64,000 nucleotides of DNA from Dactylis glomerata (Eukaryota; Streptophyta; Magnoliopsida; Poales; Poaceae). The notes beneath the pieces are model-generated. The model was not told the DNA's origin. It was given only the letters and a program-made list of their open reading frames with translations, and ran no database searches. The stretch covers positions 186,001-250,000 of the forward strand of contig QXEO01000382.1 in NCBI GenBank assembly GCA_007115705.1. The letters are read 5' to 3'. Each line of letters begins with the position of its first letter. Position 1 is the stretch's first letter. The translations under genes and the position numbers were made by a program. Below, one piece after another: positions 36,627 to 48,168 of the stretch.

Positions 36627-37886
36627 AGATGGCACATAATGCAAAATGTACAGGCTGTGTTGGGTAATTTCATGGCAAATAATGAACCTCTGAGGAAGGA
36701 GTTCAATGAGATAATTGACTACAACATGACGATTGAGGAGTTTGAAACTAGATGGGCAGAGATGATATTGAAGTACAATGTAGGGGACAACACACATTTG
36801 CAGGATTTGTATGACATGAGGGAAACTTTTGTGCCAGCCTACTTCAGTGATAGATTTTTTCCATTCTTACAAACTACAGCGCGTAGTGAAGGTTTTAATG
36901 CAGTCCTTAAAAAGTATGTTAGTCCTCACAATAGTCTATTGCACTTCTTCCAGCAGTACATGAAGTTACAAGAGAAGATAGAAGTAGCAGAAGACTCAAA
37001 TGAATTTCAGATGGAAGATAAGGTCCTACGGATGTGGGGAAATTATCCTATGGAGAAGCAAGCTTTATAGGTGTACACATGGCCTTTTTACTTGAGTTTC
37101 TGGGCTGAGCTTCACAAACTAACATCCTACAATGTCAACAATCTAGGAGGGCAGATGTTTCAGGTTGTTCCAATTTCTGGGTCTGTTTTTGGTTATGGCA
37201 AGAGGAGCTACCTAGTGCATGTTGACATGAATGACCCTATTTATACATGTGAGTGCTTAAAAATAAGGTGAGATGGCATTTTGTGCTGCCATGTGCTAAG
37301 GGTAATGGCATAACTAGGGAAGGTGGATTCAATACCAGCACATTACATACTACCTAGGTGGACGATGCCTCCCGATGATATTGTGCTAGAAAAGGTTGAG
37401 TTGCCTGAAGTTCCAACAAACAAAAAACTGACAAACAAGGAATGTAAGCTCATCCGTTATGGGACGCTATGCAATGAGTGGACAGAGCATGCAAAAATAG
37501 CTGCTGAATCTGAGAAAGGGACGGCTCTAGCTAATAAGTACATGCGTGCTCTTGGGGATGAGTTGAAGGCAATGAAACTCTCTGAATCGGCTAAAAGGAA
37601 GGAAAAGAAAAAACCAGGGACTGCTCAAGAAAATACATCTGGGCCTGATGTAGGTGGTGATGATGGTCAAGGCAGTAGTACTCCATATCCTAATGTGAAG
37701 GATCCTTTGCCAACTAAGGGGCGTCCAGTGGAGAAAAGGAAGAAATCTGGTCTTCATTTGAAAGCCGTGAAACCTGTGAAATGCAGTACTTGTGGTTCTA
37801 CACTACACAACTCCGCAACATGCCCAAAGAAGATGAACCCGGGAAAAGATCAGGAAAAGATTGACTTCATCCAGAAAATGGTTTAG
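36627..37886 (+). pseudogene. FAR1/FRS-type MULE transposase, 3' fragment with stop codons
   Basis: One frame reads from the end of the MULE catalytic domain (RWHIMQNVQAVLGNF, corresponding to the H-x-x-CxWH region) through SEGFNAVLKKYVSPHNSLLH, where the third catalytic acidic residue is expected. A SWIM zinc finger (CECLKIR...CCH, about 37249-37295) and a C-terminal CSTCGSTLHNSATCP knuckle (about 37786) follow. In-frame stops at 37068-37070, 37269-37271 and about 37311 and the missing N-terminus make it a relic. FAR1-type proteins are Mutator transposases, some domesticated as light-signalling regulators; the adjacent Ulp1-like gene favours a transposon origin here. Confidence 0.75.
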
Positions 37887-38133
37887 ATGTATTTTTTAGT
37901 CTTTGTGAGTTACAAAAATGTCTATCCTGATCATGGAGCACCTATATGGTGTGAGATGTAATTTATGATGCACAATGGGAGGTTTGGAAACATGTTCCTG
38001 CACACTATTTTCTGTGAAAAAAAAGTTTACAAATATAGCTATATGTGTTGCTCTTGATAGTTTCCATGTATAACTTACAGAAACAAAAAACATAAGTACA
38101 TGTATATCCTATATTTACCTTTCAGAACAATAT

Positions 38134-41100
38134 TTATTGCCAGGCAATGACATTGTCCACCCATTGGAGCCACTTTAGAGTCATTTGCTTCCTGATAATG
38201 GGTAGGTCTTGAGGGTTGATTACGTTGAGAATCTTTCTTCCCGTCCACAGTTCTATAAACTTGAGCATGAAGAAACCACAGGCGTCCCTAGGATGGTACA
38301 TGTAGTTTAAATTTAGAAACTGGGGATAAAAGAATGCAGACATGCCTGGATGTACAAAAAACAACATTGCATTTTTGAACTCACATTGTATCCTGCTTTG
38401 GAGTGGTGACATGTTCAGTCTGCCATCTCTCGATGTTTACATTTGACTCCCCAAAGTTTGCCCTCCACATGCCTTTTATTGATCCAATTATTGCCCTGAC
38501 ATCTTTCATTAATCCCTTGTTTCCCTTAGATCTCATTGAATCCATCACCTCAAACCTCTCGGCCTTTATATTCAACACAACCAGATAGTAGTGACCTATG
38601 AATTCTTTGATATTAGGAGTCAAGTCTTGTAGTATAGGGAACAATATCTGTCAAAAACACAAAGGGAAAAATGCTATTAGTTAACTCAATCAGAAAGTTA
38701 CATTAGTTACATACAGAAGGTTATTAGTTACTTGTTGACAGACAGAAAAGATGTAGAAACACTTTAGTTACATAAAAAAACACCTGCTCCTTATGGTCCA
38801 GACGATTTTCTTGTGTCATTTTGAAGAGTTTCTTCACCAGCCTGTCATGTGAGCAAGTCACAGCCCTCAACTTGGTCTTCATCATGAAAAATGGAAAAAA
38901 AAAGAAAGGAAAGAAAATGTAAGAACCCATAATAAAAATGTAGCATCAACCTGTAACAAAAAAAAGGTAGAATGTTTGTGATTTTGTAACTCACCGCCAG
39001 CCTTAATGGCATCACGTGTTTCTTATGCTTGGACATCTCAATAGAGATCACAAGTAGTGCTAATTCACAGGTGGAGTTGCTTAACCAACCTCCTGGTCTA
39101 ACTGAGTCTGCTAGATCTCGTAGGTATATGTAGAAAGAACCATAATCAATGATTTTTGCCTTGTTAACTTCATCTTCCGTGTACCCCCCATAGTTGCAAA
39201 CTCTGGTGTACACTTCATGCATCAACTTTGTTGCAGTTTCCTTCTTGTCATACTGTACAAACGGTGACTTCTGGTTTTGTGCTAGCTTAACCAATCTCGT
39301 CTTGTGTGCTTGCGGGACAGGAGTGCAGCTAGACTGTCCACGCACTGTAACAATTCATTGTTCCCCCATTTGCTTATTCTCGTTTGCTGCAGTTGTAGGC
39401 ATTTCGATGTTTGAATAGATTTTGTCCAATGAGTCCCCACTCTCATTGCTGGAGATTATAACATGACGTTGATTCCTTCACTTGTTTGATCATCGAAACC
39501 AAAGATCAAAAGATGGGGAATACTCAATGAGCTCACGCCGGTGCCTCTGAGATACTATTTCAATTGTATCCTGTGCATTATCAAACCGGGCCTTCAAATT
39601 CCTGTTCATAGCACCAGTTCCTGTTGTTTCTCTAGGTTCATTAACATTGCTGTCATTCCCTTTTGCTTGCTCTTTACCAAATCTTGATAACCTACTTGTA
39701 GTTGCAGCAACCTTGGTTACTGAGCTGCCTGGTTTCTTCGGAGACATAGACCTAGTTATAGGCCTCCTATTGACTGGACTGCAAGGTTTCAATTTCTTTT
39801 CTTTGCCCGGAAGTGAGGTGTGTGCCTCGACACTTTTTTCCACGTCGCCCCGAACTTCAGAAGATACAAACTTCCTTTTCTTCCCTGGGTGAGTTACTTT
39901 TATGTGAATCTCAGCACTGATTGACTTATGTTGTTGAGGCTCTTCGTTCTTGTGCTCTTCAGAGTGTTCATGGACTCCTGGTTGTTCCCTGTCCAACCCT
40001 TCCTCTACGAGCAGATGAGCATTATCCTCTGTGCTGAATGTTTTGGACCCAGTTCCGTAAATCTGCAGCAGCTTGAGTGCATCAGGAGTGACATCCAACA
40101 TAGAAGTATGTACATTTGTAGTTTCGTGTACTGCGACATCTGCTGTATGTGTGATGTCCAAGCTACCAGTTTGCTTGGGTTGTTCACCAGCCTGCTCCCC
40201 ACCTAGGTGGCCACTGTTTTCTGTAACTAGACTAGGCAAATCAGCAACATAATCGATGTTGATGCCCTTTTCAGTGCCTTTAACAACAATATTTGGCTCT
40301 GTTTCTTCTACAGTCCCTTTCACTGCAACCTCTGCTGTAGGATTGACATCCAAACTAGCAGTTGCCTTGGGTTGTTCACCAGCCTGCTCCCCACCGAGCT
40401 GCCCACCGTTTTCTATAACTAGACTAGTCAAGTCAGCAACATAATCCATGTTGATACGCTTTTCAGTGCCTTTAACAACATCGTTGGCCTCTGTTTCTTC
40501 TACACTATCATTTGTTACTGCATCTTTCACTGGTTCCTTTCCTGGGTCTTGATGTCCTCCTTGTTGTTTCCTTTTTTTCAAAGCTTCTGTTGGACGCCGT
40601 GTAACTCTTTTTCTCTTACATTTTTCAACTTGCTCAGCTTTTTCTGTATGTCCCTGTTCTGATGATTTCCCTATCTCATCTGATGGTACCAATTTTTTTA
40701 TAAAACATGCAAGTCCTCCTTCAAATGCTCTGCACATTTCAATGACAGCGGGCCTATACTTCTCCATGTCCTGAACAAAACAACAATAATGGGTTTTTAT
40801 ACATGTGGAAAATGGTAATTGAAAATAGATGTAGAAATGAAAAATATAAAATGATACAAACGAGCACTAGCAGAACTAAATTATACATGTGTTACAGCCT
40901 AAAAATCATAGCTTATAGTTACCAAAAGAAATAATGTTTATCCAGGTGACCACATTAATATTACAATAAAAAATAAAAGGTACCAGGATAGGCAAAAGTT
41001 TATGATAAAATGAATAAAAATTAGATGAAAACATAGTTTTATACGTCGTGTGACTATATTTAAATACTATAAGATGTATATATTTTGTAAAATGTACATC

Positions 41101-42681
41101 CCTTTGAGCAGATGTATGGTGCGAACGGTTCGGTACACAATATACACCTCATTGAGCCAAAAACATAAAAACTTAATGTACATAGAAATATACATCTGAT
41201 GCATCATTAAAAAATGTACATCAGACTACTATTTAGCAGCCTCCCATGTAGAAATAAACAAAAATAGGAAGAAAACAAATACAGTCGGAGACTTGCAGAA
41301 CTAATTACCTGATCTTTTTGACTGCCAGTAAGGTGTTTTCTGATAAACATGTCAACCTTTGTAGGTTCTGTGATGAATAATGAACAATTCATCCTGAAAC
41401 ATGGCTTGAGCTGTTGACCAGAAATGAGAAACCTATGTTAACACAGTTGAAAAACAAAAAAATAGATGTACAAAAAAAAATTATAGAATGAATCAAAAAC
41501 AAATGTTACCTGCAACGCACCAAAACAGCCATTGATGTCTGTGTCTAAATCAGCTACACGGCTAATCATTTGGTTAGTCCACACAGAGCATCGAGTCCCA
41601 TCTATCGACACAATTACTGCATCTGTTTCCAATGAATCAACATAAAGGACTTGCATAGGGATAAAAAAACCATCCATTATTACTAATTACTGCAAAAAAG
41701 ATAAAGTAAAAAAGGAAGTAACCAAATAAAATATGTGTTGTTCACCATGTAAAGGATAAAATAATAAAAGAGATCCAAAAAATTCGCCATGAGATATGGC
41801 ATGCAAGCCTTGAACCAATTCTTCGTGTCCTTTGCATTTGCAGTATGAATCATTATGTCAATAATGAACCTGGCCCAGTTGTAACTTCTGATAGCTTCTG
41901 TGTTGAGAACAAGAGGGTAACACTTTGGGCTGACCCGAACTGCAGTTGTTGGAGCAAACAAAGAGTGGGTGATGTATATCACAAACTTCCTGAGATACGC
42001 ATCATCTGCGGGATACTCCGGTCCTAGCTCCTTCTCAAGAGTAGCTATATTAGGCTGCACCCCATCGGTGATCCCCATCTTCTGCAACATCAGACTAGTG
42101 GCATCGACATCCTGCTTATATGGCACAGCAGTATTCCCCATTGGAACACCCATAACCTTGACAACAGATTCAGTAGTTACTGGTATCCTACCCCTGTCCC
42201 CAAAATCCAGTACACAGTTGACATGGTCAAAATTGTCCATAAGAAAGAGGCACAATTCAGGGATAAGCTTTGAATATTTCATCTGGATAATGTCTCCAAA
42301 ATCATGTCTCGCTATAAGGTCCTTTTGTGGAGGAGTCATGGCCCTGCAAACCCTGACAACTTTCATGGGAGACGACCGGTTGAAAAGATAACCCTGCTAT
42401 ATATACAGAATGGGAATACATTTCAGTCAGAAAGATAATAGAAAACAAAAGAGAAAAAATACATGCATAAACATCTTGAGATCAAATTGCAAATAACAAA
42501 CCATTACTGAATCCACAAAAAGAGAAAAAATAACTACCTGAATTTTCTTTTTAAGGACAAATCCTCTAGCATGATCATTATCTTCCTGCCTTGCTGTTTC
42601 CACATCTGCAACTGGGTCTTCCTCACCCATGATGGCAGTTGGATCATCCGCCGTTGTTGGGAGCTGTAATTTCTGCTTCAT
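38134..42681 (-). pseudogene. Ulp1-like cysteine protease gene (multi-exon, frameshifted), MULE passenger
   Basis: Likely exons from the start: 42681-42538, 42393-41746, 41689-41511, 41416-41310, 40770-39490 (long, Thr/Glu-rich linker), 39345-39000, 38880-38785, 38650-38394 and about 38290-38134. The second exon (PELCLFLMDNFD ... NWFKACMPYLM) resembles the N-terminal domain found ahead of Ulp1 domains in grass transposon proteins. The C-terminus holds the C48 protease triad in order: His in GHYYLVV, Asp in VMDSMR, Cys in DACGFFMLKF. Ulp1 proteases remove SUMO or related tags. Stops and frame changes around 39345-39500 break the long exon. It converges on the FAR1-type transposase fragment, so both probably belonged to one Ulp1-carrying MULE. 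Confidence 0.7.
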
Positions 42682-43430
42682 CCTAAGGTACTTTGACTGT
42701 GCACCTTGAGCATCCTTTTTTGGAGAGCTTACAGATTCCTACAAAAAAACAAAAACATATCAGAGAGAGAGATAAGCATCAAAAACAAGGTAGAACAACA
42801 TAAAACCTAGAGTAAAGACCATAGGAAAATAATGAAGAATCCTCGCAAAAAAGAGTATACCATTTCTGTGCCAGATGTATTCAAATAATAAATGGCACAA
42901 AGGGGATTAATTCACCTGATTGAATGGAAAAAGAGAGGTAAGAACGGTGATATGCTCAGTACATATACATCCCAGTATACTATCAACTGGATAAATATAC
43001 ATACCAGATGTATTTAAAAAATACATTCTCTGTGTAAATTACATATGAGTAGGATGTATAAAAAAGTAGAAAAGGTATTCGTAGTACTTCATATTCATGG
43101 AAAAAACAGATATATATACTGGGGTGTATAAAATACACCAAGAATACAAAACCAAAATGTATAATCCCAAGCCAGGATGTATAATCCCAATTCCCAATAC
43201 GTGATGAATAAATCCCAATCCAGGATGTATAATTCCAAAACTGTGTTTTATCAACCGTGATCGGAAATTCCTCAAACAATTGCACTACATGTTCCAACAT
43301 TGTAAGTGAATCATAGGATACATAGAGCTACATTATAAGATCAGCTATTTTGATGTTCCAGGTTCTAGCACAACTAACTCTACATTTTAAGAGTTATGTA
43401 TATTCTGATGTTTCTGCTTGCTAAACATTT
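42682..43430. other. 5' region of the Ulp1-type MULE with GGATGTATAATCCCA repeats
   Basis: Non-coding. Between 43152 and 43240 the motif GGATGTATAATCCCA or close variants occurs several times, and shorter GATGTAT copies recur through 41050-43090. Such arrays are typical subterminal repeats of transposons. The left end of this element is lost, so no inverted repeat could be matched and the boundary is uncertain. Confidence 0.45.
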
Positions 43431-43433
43431 CAG

Positions 43434-44338
43434 GTACTATCTGAATATAAAAGGGAAGGATTGGATTTTATTGTGAAAGCCATTAACCAACCAACTTATT
43501 TAAAGGTCCTTACAAGCATTTCTAATAATTTGGTGAAGTCGGACATGTTTTTGAAGTTGCCTGCCAGATTACCTGAAAATTCAGGGAAGCTGTCTATTGT
43601 TAGATGTCTAATTTTAGGTGCTGAAACTCTTGGGTGTGATGTTGCTCGTATTCTCATGGTTAGTACTATGGTTGTGATGCCACTTTTATGTTGAACTATA
43701 GACATATACCCACAGAACATGTTGCTAATCATGCTGGATACCAAACTTTTCAGGATTATGGTGTTCGGAATCTAAAGGTGGTTAACAGTGGTCGTGTTGT
43801 TATGTCAAACTTGGCAAGACAATTTCTTTGCACATCTAATGATCGCAACCGCAACACCTCAAAAGCGACAACAATACTTGAGCATCTAAGAAAGAGATGT
43901 CTGTTCACATCCTTTCCTTCAAATCAGTACTTTCATTTTTGTTTTAGTTTTGACAACGTTCTCATCTCAATTTGTGCCTTGTAGGTTAAGCTGAAAGTTA
44001 AAGAAAAAATCATGGAAATACCGATGACAGGCATCCTATATCATCTGATGAAGAAGCAGATCTTGTGCGCGAAATTTGTGGGGATCTGCAGAAGTTAGTA
44101 GCTACCCATGATGTTGTGTTCTTGTTGACTACCCAAGGGAAAGTAGGTGGCTTCCAACAATTCTCCGTGTGAATGAAAATGGTAAATTATGTTCTTTTTT
44201 GAATAATGTACACACAGGAAACTTTATATGCTAATGCCTTTCATTCTTGTTATTACTTCAGCTCTAGGATAGGATAGCTATCTTGCCATGCGACATGGAG
44301 CTGGTCCAGGAACATTCCGTTATCCGCTTAGTGGGTTA
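43434..44338 (+). pseudogene. ATG7: ATG7-like (autophagy E1 enzyme) gene fragment with introns
   Basis: Four exon-like blocks with GT/AG borders are seen: 43434-43658, 43754-43926, 43985-44181 and 44262-44338. They encode LGAETLGCDVARILM, then YGVRNLKVVNSGRVVMSNLARQ, then (after a one-base shift) SSDEEADLVREI and THDVVFLLT, then YLAMRHGAGPG. These match the order and spacing of the adenylation domain of ATG7, which activates ATG8 and ATG12 for autophagosome formation. The glycine-rich GAGTLGC nucleotide loop reads GAETLGC. Two frameshifts in block 3 and an in-frame TAG in block 4 show it is dead. The catalytic-cysteine half is missing. Family identity comes from memory of the motifs. Confidence 0.7.
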
Positions 44339-44998
44339 AGCACCTAATAACATATGGCTTTGCTTCTGTCTCATTCACACTTAAATTTGATGCAGAAAAT
44401 GTATGGTCAGGACTTTATTCAGTAGTACAAAATATTCATTGAAGTTGTAATATGCCATGATTTTTCTCTGAACCAGGCTATAAAAAAGTTATCGCAAAGA
44501 CAACTGCTATTGATTGGGCTGTTCCGAAGAATGTTTGTGCTGCCACAAAGTCCGATGCTAAGGACGATGGTAAATTCAAAACTTATATCAGTTAACATTG
44601 TTCGTAGCTTCATATATTCAAAGACTTGCTTCTCATAAAGCTAGAGTTACCTTGAACAGCTAACGCAAGATTTATCCTAACGTGAATCTGAATGATATTG
44701 TAAACCACTATATTGTAAATCTTGCATCTTTGACATTTGACTAAATATCATACTGGCCCATTTTTATATAGCTTCTCAGGAAAAAGGAGCATATTCCTTC
44801 TTCTAAAACTAAACCAGAATGGACCGTATTGGCCAACTATTTGCTTTAGTACACTATACAAGCCGTGCTTCTTGGGTGATACCAAAGCCTAAGAATCATA
44901 ACATACGGTGCACGGTGAAGTCAAAGAATAAAATTAGAAGTATGGTACTTTGTCGGCAATGATTCTTCCGTTGATACCAGTTAGAATAATCATCATTA
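44339..44998. other. Unassigned stretch with one possible captured exon
   Basis: 44476-44571 is bounded by AG and GT and reads TTAIDWAVPKNVCAATKSD in the plus strand; I do not recognise it and it does not fit the next part of ATG7. The rest shows nothing recognisable. Confidence 0.35.
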
Positions 44999-45010
44999 CT
45001 AGCTGAATGC

Positions 45011-45026
45011 CCGTGCGTTGCCACGG
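45011..45026 (-). terminator. Helitron 3' terminal hairpin
   Basis: CCGTGCGTTGCCACGG forms a perfect 5-bp stem with a 6-base loop and lies eight bases inside the CTAG terminus (44999-45002). Grass Helitrons end this way; the hairpin is thought to mark the end of rolling-circle transfer. Confidence 0.55.
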
Positions 45027-46560
45027 TCCCCCGTGCCTCGTTGCTAAAATTTCAAACATGCATAATTCTATTTAATTAAGTAGAAAATTTTATATTAGAT
45101 AAACATTCATCAACAAAGTTTTCCATGTTTTATATAATGCAACTTCAACATGGTTGAAACCGTGTAAAGCATTCTCTCTCCTACCCCCTTCTTCTCTCCC
45201 TACCTCCCACCTGCCTCTCATGTCCCTCGCTCTCCCTATCTCTCTCTCAAACTCTCCCAAGTAGAAATAAGTTTGAACACACTTCAAATATACAGTTTGA
45301 TGAAATAACAAAGAAGAAAAAGGATAGTGTGAATTTGACATAAAAATTATTTCATAGAGCATGACCTTCATAATACTTGTACCATTCAAGAATCTATTGC
45401 ATACTTAGATTTTACTGTGCGGAATTTACAGGGTATATGAAGATCATAATTAAATTTTAGATTGTAAAAATATATACATGTTAATATAACTTAGCCAGAA
45501 ACAAAAATGCAATGGTAAGCCATCGCAAGCATTTTTCTAATATTTCAAAGTCTGTCTATAGTCAGGACTGATTTAGACTATAGTGAGAAACAGTGATAAC
45601 GACAGATATTTGTTTTATAAAAGAAGACCTTATATTACTTGATCAAGAGTAGTGATTTCATCGTGAACACGTGGGTTTAAAAAAGCATAACCAGGTACGC
45701 TGCAAAGCATAGTTAGCAGTTAAGTGAACAGCTAAATTTGACTCGCATCTTACAAAGGCAATATGAAGCTGGGAGGTTCCTTCATTTCATTAGGAAAAAA
45801 TCTCTCCAATCCATATTAGTTGTCGAACGAGTGAATAGACGCACTTAAATGTGTCTAAATACATGCGAATCAGCCACATCTAAAATTTACTTAGCTTGTT
45901 AATTTCATCGAGAATTGGCAGGCTGTTGTCCTATTCTTCCAGGACTTCCAGAGTGTGGTCACTCCATCACAGTCAGTTTCCATCTGGAAAATTTCAATAT
46001 TTAAAAGTCAGTAAAAAAGCAAAACATCTATCCAAGTGAAAGCTTCTGTTGTCAATGCATTCGCCAATGAGTCGTTCCACTTTGGTCCTCGAGTAAGAAA
46101 CTCCCCCCCTGCATACATATAGTGTAAGTTCAGATAGCTGGTCTGTAATGTTTCTTCTATTTTACTTCAAATTAACATGATTAGTAGGAAGTTCTTAACA
46201 GGTTCGTTTGCATCTATTTTTTAAAGGAAGAACTAATGTATGAAGAATGGACGGGCTTCTTAATTTCTTTATCGTAGGATACTTACTTAGGATTAGTGAA
46301 GCTGCAAAACAGAAATATGTAATTTCCATGTTTAGACTTTATGCAATCCACAGCCTCCAACAAGTCTAGCTGACATGCCATCTGTACTTATTCATGACAA
46401 AACTTTTTTTAATCCTTACAGTACCATTCAGTTCATGTTGATACGCTTCAATAGGAGAGAATATCTCAGCACTATATTATATTACTCTTCCAGGAAATTA
46501 TAAAAATCAATGATAGAACAAAGAAAATATGTTATAGCATACCTTCATCCATCGAGAAGT
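45027..46560. other. Helitron interior without recognisable gene
   Basis: AT-rich sequence with a CT-rich patch at 45170-45260. Only short frames occur. Possible splice-like blocks near 45900-46000 could be captured exon pieces, but nothing is recognisable. Confidence 0.4.
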
Positions 46561-47155
46561 ATATGTATACGCACAATCTTTAATTTTGAAAACTTCACCA
46601 AAATCACCACTGCTGCCATGGTCTGAAACATATTCTCGCACATGTGGTTTTCCAACTCATTCCACATGGGTATCTTTTGACTCATCAACTCCATTTTATC
46701 ATGAACTGCAAGGTAACATTTTCAGAGGACTCTTATATGCTTTCCCACGAGAAAAGGGGCTGCAGACTGAAAGGTGATTGTTCAACACTTGTTGAACCTC
46801 TCTCATTCTTCGGTGAGTGTGGTCCAACTTCATCAGATAATCCACATTTATGTTTACCGTCTGGTGTAACTCAGGCTAGCGCTGCCTTCTCTACGGTACC
46901 TGTCAAATATAGATAGCTTCGTGTAAAATAATATATAGCTTAATTGTGCAACCAAACCACTTATCCTTTAGAGATTTATATAATAGATCCTCACTTATCT
47001 TGAATCTGTACATCATCCTGCGAGAAAAGAGACTGCAGACCAAACTGTAACTGCTCAACATTTGATGAGCATATTTCCTTCAATGAGTCATTCTTCTTCA
47101 TCAGGTAGTCCACGCTCATGTTTACCCTCTGGCGTAACTGAACCCAATGTTGCCT
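46561..47155 (-). pseudogene. Captured gene fragment: two copies of an exon unit (third copy at 56405-56530)
   Basis: On the minus strand 46890-46720 reads VTPDGKHKCGLSDEVG ... SVEQSPFSLQPLFSWES and 47150-46990 reads VTPEGKHERGLPDEE ... NVEQLQFGLQSLFSQDD (the latter with a frameshift). They are two diverged copies of one exon with similar flanks (CAACCAAACCACTTATCC follows in both). A third, shorter copy (FGLESLFLSDIV-like) lies beyond the MULE at about 56430-56490. The parent gene is not recognised. Stops occur in copy 1. This is consistent with a tandemly repeated exon captured by the Helitron. Confidence 0.5.
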
Positions 47156-47164
47156 TCTCTAGGG
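47156..47164. repeat. Target-site duplication of the MULE, left copy
   Basis: TCTCTAGGG, repeated exactly at 56326-56334. Nine bases is the standard length for Mutator-like elements. Confidence 0.9.
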
Positions 47165-47273
47165 GGCGATTTAAACAAAATTAACTCAAACTTCAAACTA
47201 TTTCAAATAATAAACCACTTTTGAAAATATTTCACAGGACTAACCCCTTTTGGCCGCGCCAGTCACGGTGGCG
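47165..47273 (+). repeat. MULE left terminal inverted repeat
   Basis: 109 bp. The inner ~70 bases, including AATAATAAACCACTTTTG and GGCCGCGCCAGTCACGGTGG, are nearly identical to the inverted copy at 56217-56325; most differences are in the outermost 40 bases. Confidence 0.9.
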
Positions 47274-47410
47274 TGGCAGAAGACGTTGCGGCGCCACTGC
47301 CGGTGGCGTGGCAGGAAGTGCGGCGCCACTCTGAGTGGCGCGGCAGAGGTGCGTGCGGCGCCACTCTGAGTGGCGCGGCAGAGGTGCGTGCGGCGCCACT
47401 CTGAGTGGCG
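47254..47410. repeat. Palindrome cluster L (5 units)
   Basis: Five dyads at about 47254-47273, 47291-47308, 47323-47341, 47358-47376 and 47393-47410. Three read GCGCCACTCTGAGTGGCG; the others have centres GCC(GG) and, in the inverted repeat itself, a GTCACGG centre. They are joined by short spacers such as CGGCAGAGGTGCGTGCG. Confidence 0.85.
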
Positions 47411-48168
47411 TTGCACATTAGGGTTAGAAGCACAGCCGGCCGGCCCACCTCTCCTCCCTCCCTCACTTCTTCCTCCCTCCCCACCTCTCTCTCCCTCACC
47501 TAGGGCGGCGCCGGCGGCTCCTCCTCTCTCTTCTTCCTTTCTCTAAATCTCCACCAAGAAGAAGACTCCCCTTGCTCAAGATCTTCATCAAGGTATTCTC
47601 CCTCCAATCCCCTTGCTCTTCTCCCTCATCCCCCTCTCTAATCCCCTAGATTGAGTGTTGATTCATGTATTGATATGGTTGATGCATGGATTGATAAGGT
47701 TGATTGAAATCAATGTTTTTGATGGATGGATTTGGGAACCCTAGTTAGTGATGGATGGATTTGATGGATGGATTTGGGAACCATAGTTAGTGATGGATGG
47801 ATTTGTATTAATTTGTATGGTGGAGTTGTAATGTGCAATTTGTTTGAATATGGTAGAATTTGGAAACCCTAGTTGTAATGTATTAATTTATATGTTATGT
47901 AGCTTGTTATTTTACTAGCAAATCTAGATTATTTGTGATGTGCAAATGTAGACATGTAGAATATATGAATTTTTGTACATTAATTGTTTGATTGTGTGCA
48001 TAGATGCTCACATATATGTTAATTAGATGAGTTGTAGATAAATTTTATAGTTGAAGTTAATTTTAGTTGAATTGTATAGTTTTAGATGAAATGTTGGAGA
48101 TAAATTATTATAGAAGAATTTTATGAGTTATGTGCATATATGCTCACATTATAGTCGGATTATTTAGG
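47411..48168 (+). promoter_or_regulatory. Upstream region of the PMD gene
   Basis: A CT-rich patch at 47450-47560 (CCTCCCTCC, CTCTCTCCC) resembles the pyrimidine patch of grass core promoters. It is followed by AT-rich sequence with imperfect repeats of GATGGATGGATTTG (47720-47800). A 5' untranslated intron is possible (GGTATTCTCCC at about 47592). No clear TATA box. Confidence 0.4.

Noticed and set aside
38134..42681. An intact Ulp1 protease gene
   Set aside because: The catalytic residues are present, but stops and frame changes around 39345-39500 break the long exon, and its partner transposase is truncated.
44476..44571. Next ATG7 exon
   Set aside because: Bounded by AG and GT, but the translation does not fit the part of ATG7 expected after the RHGAGPG motif; left unassigned.
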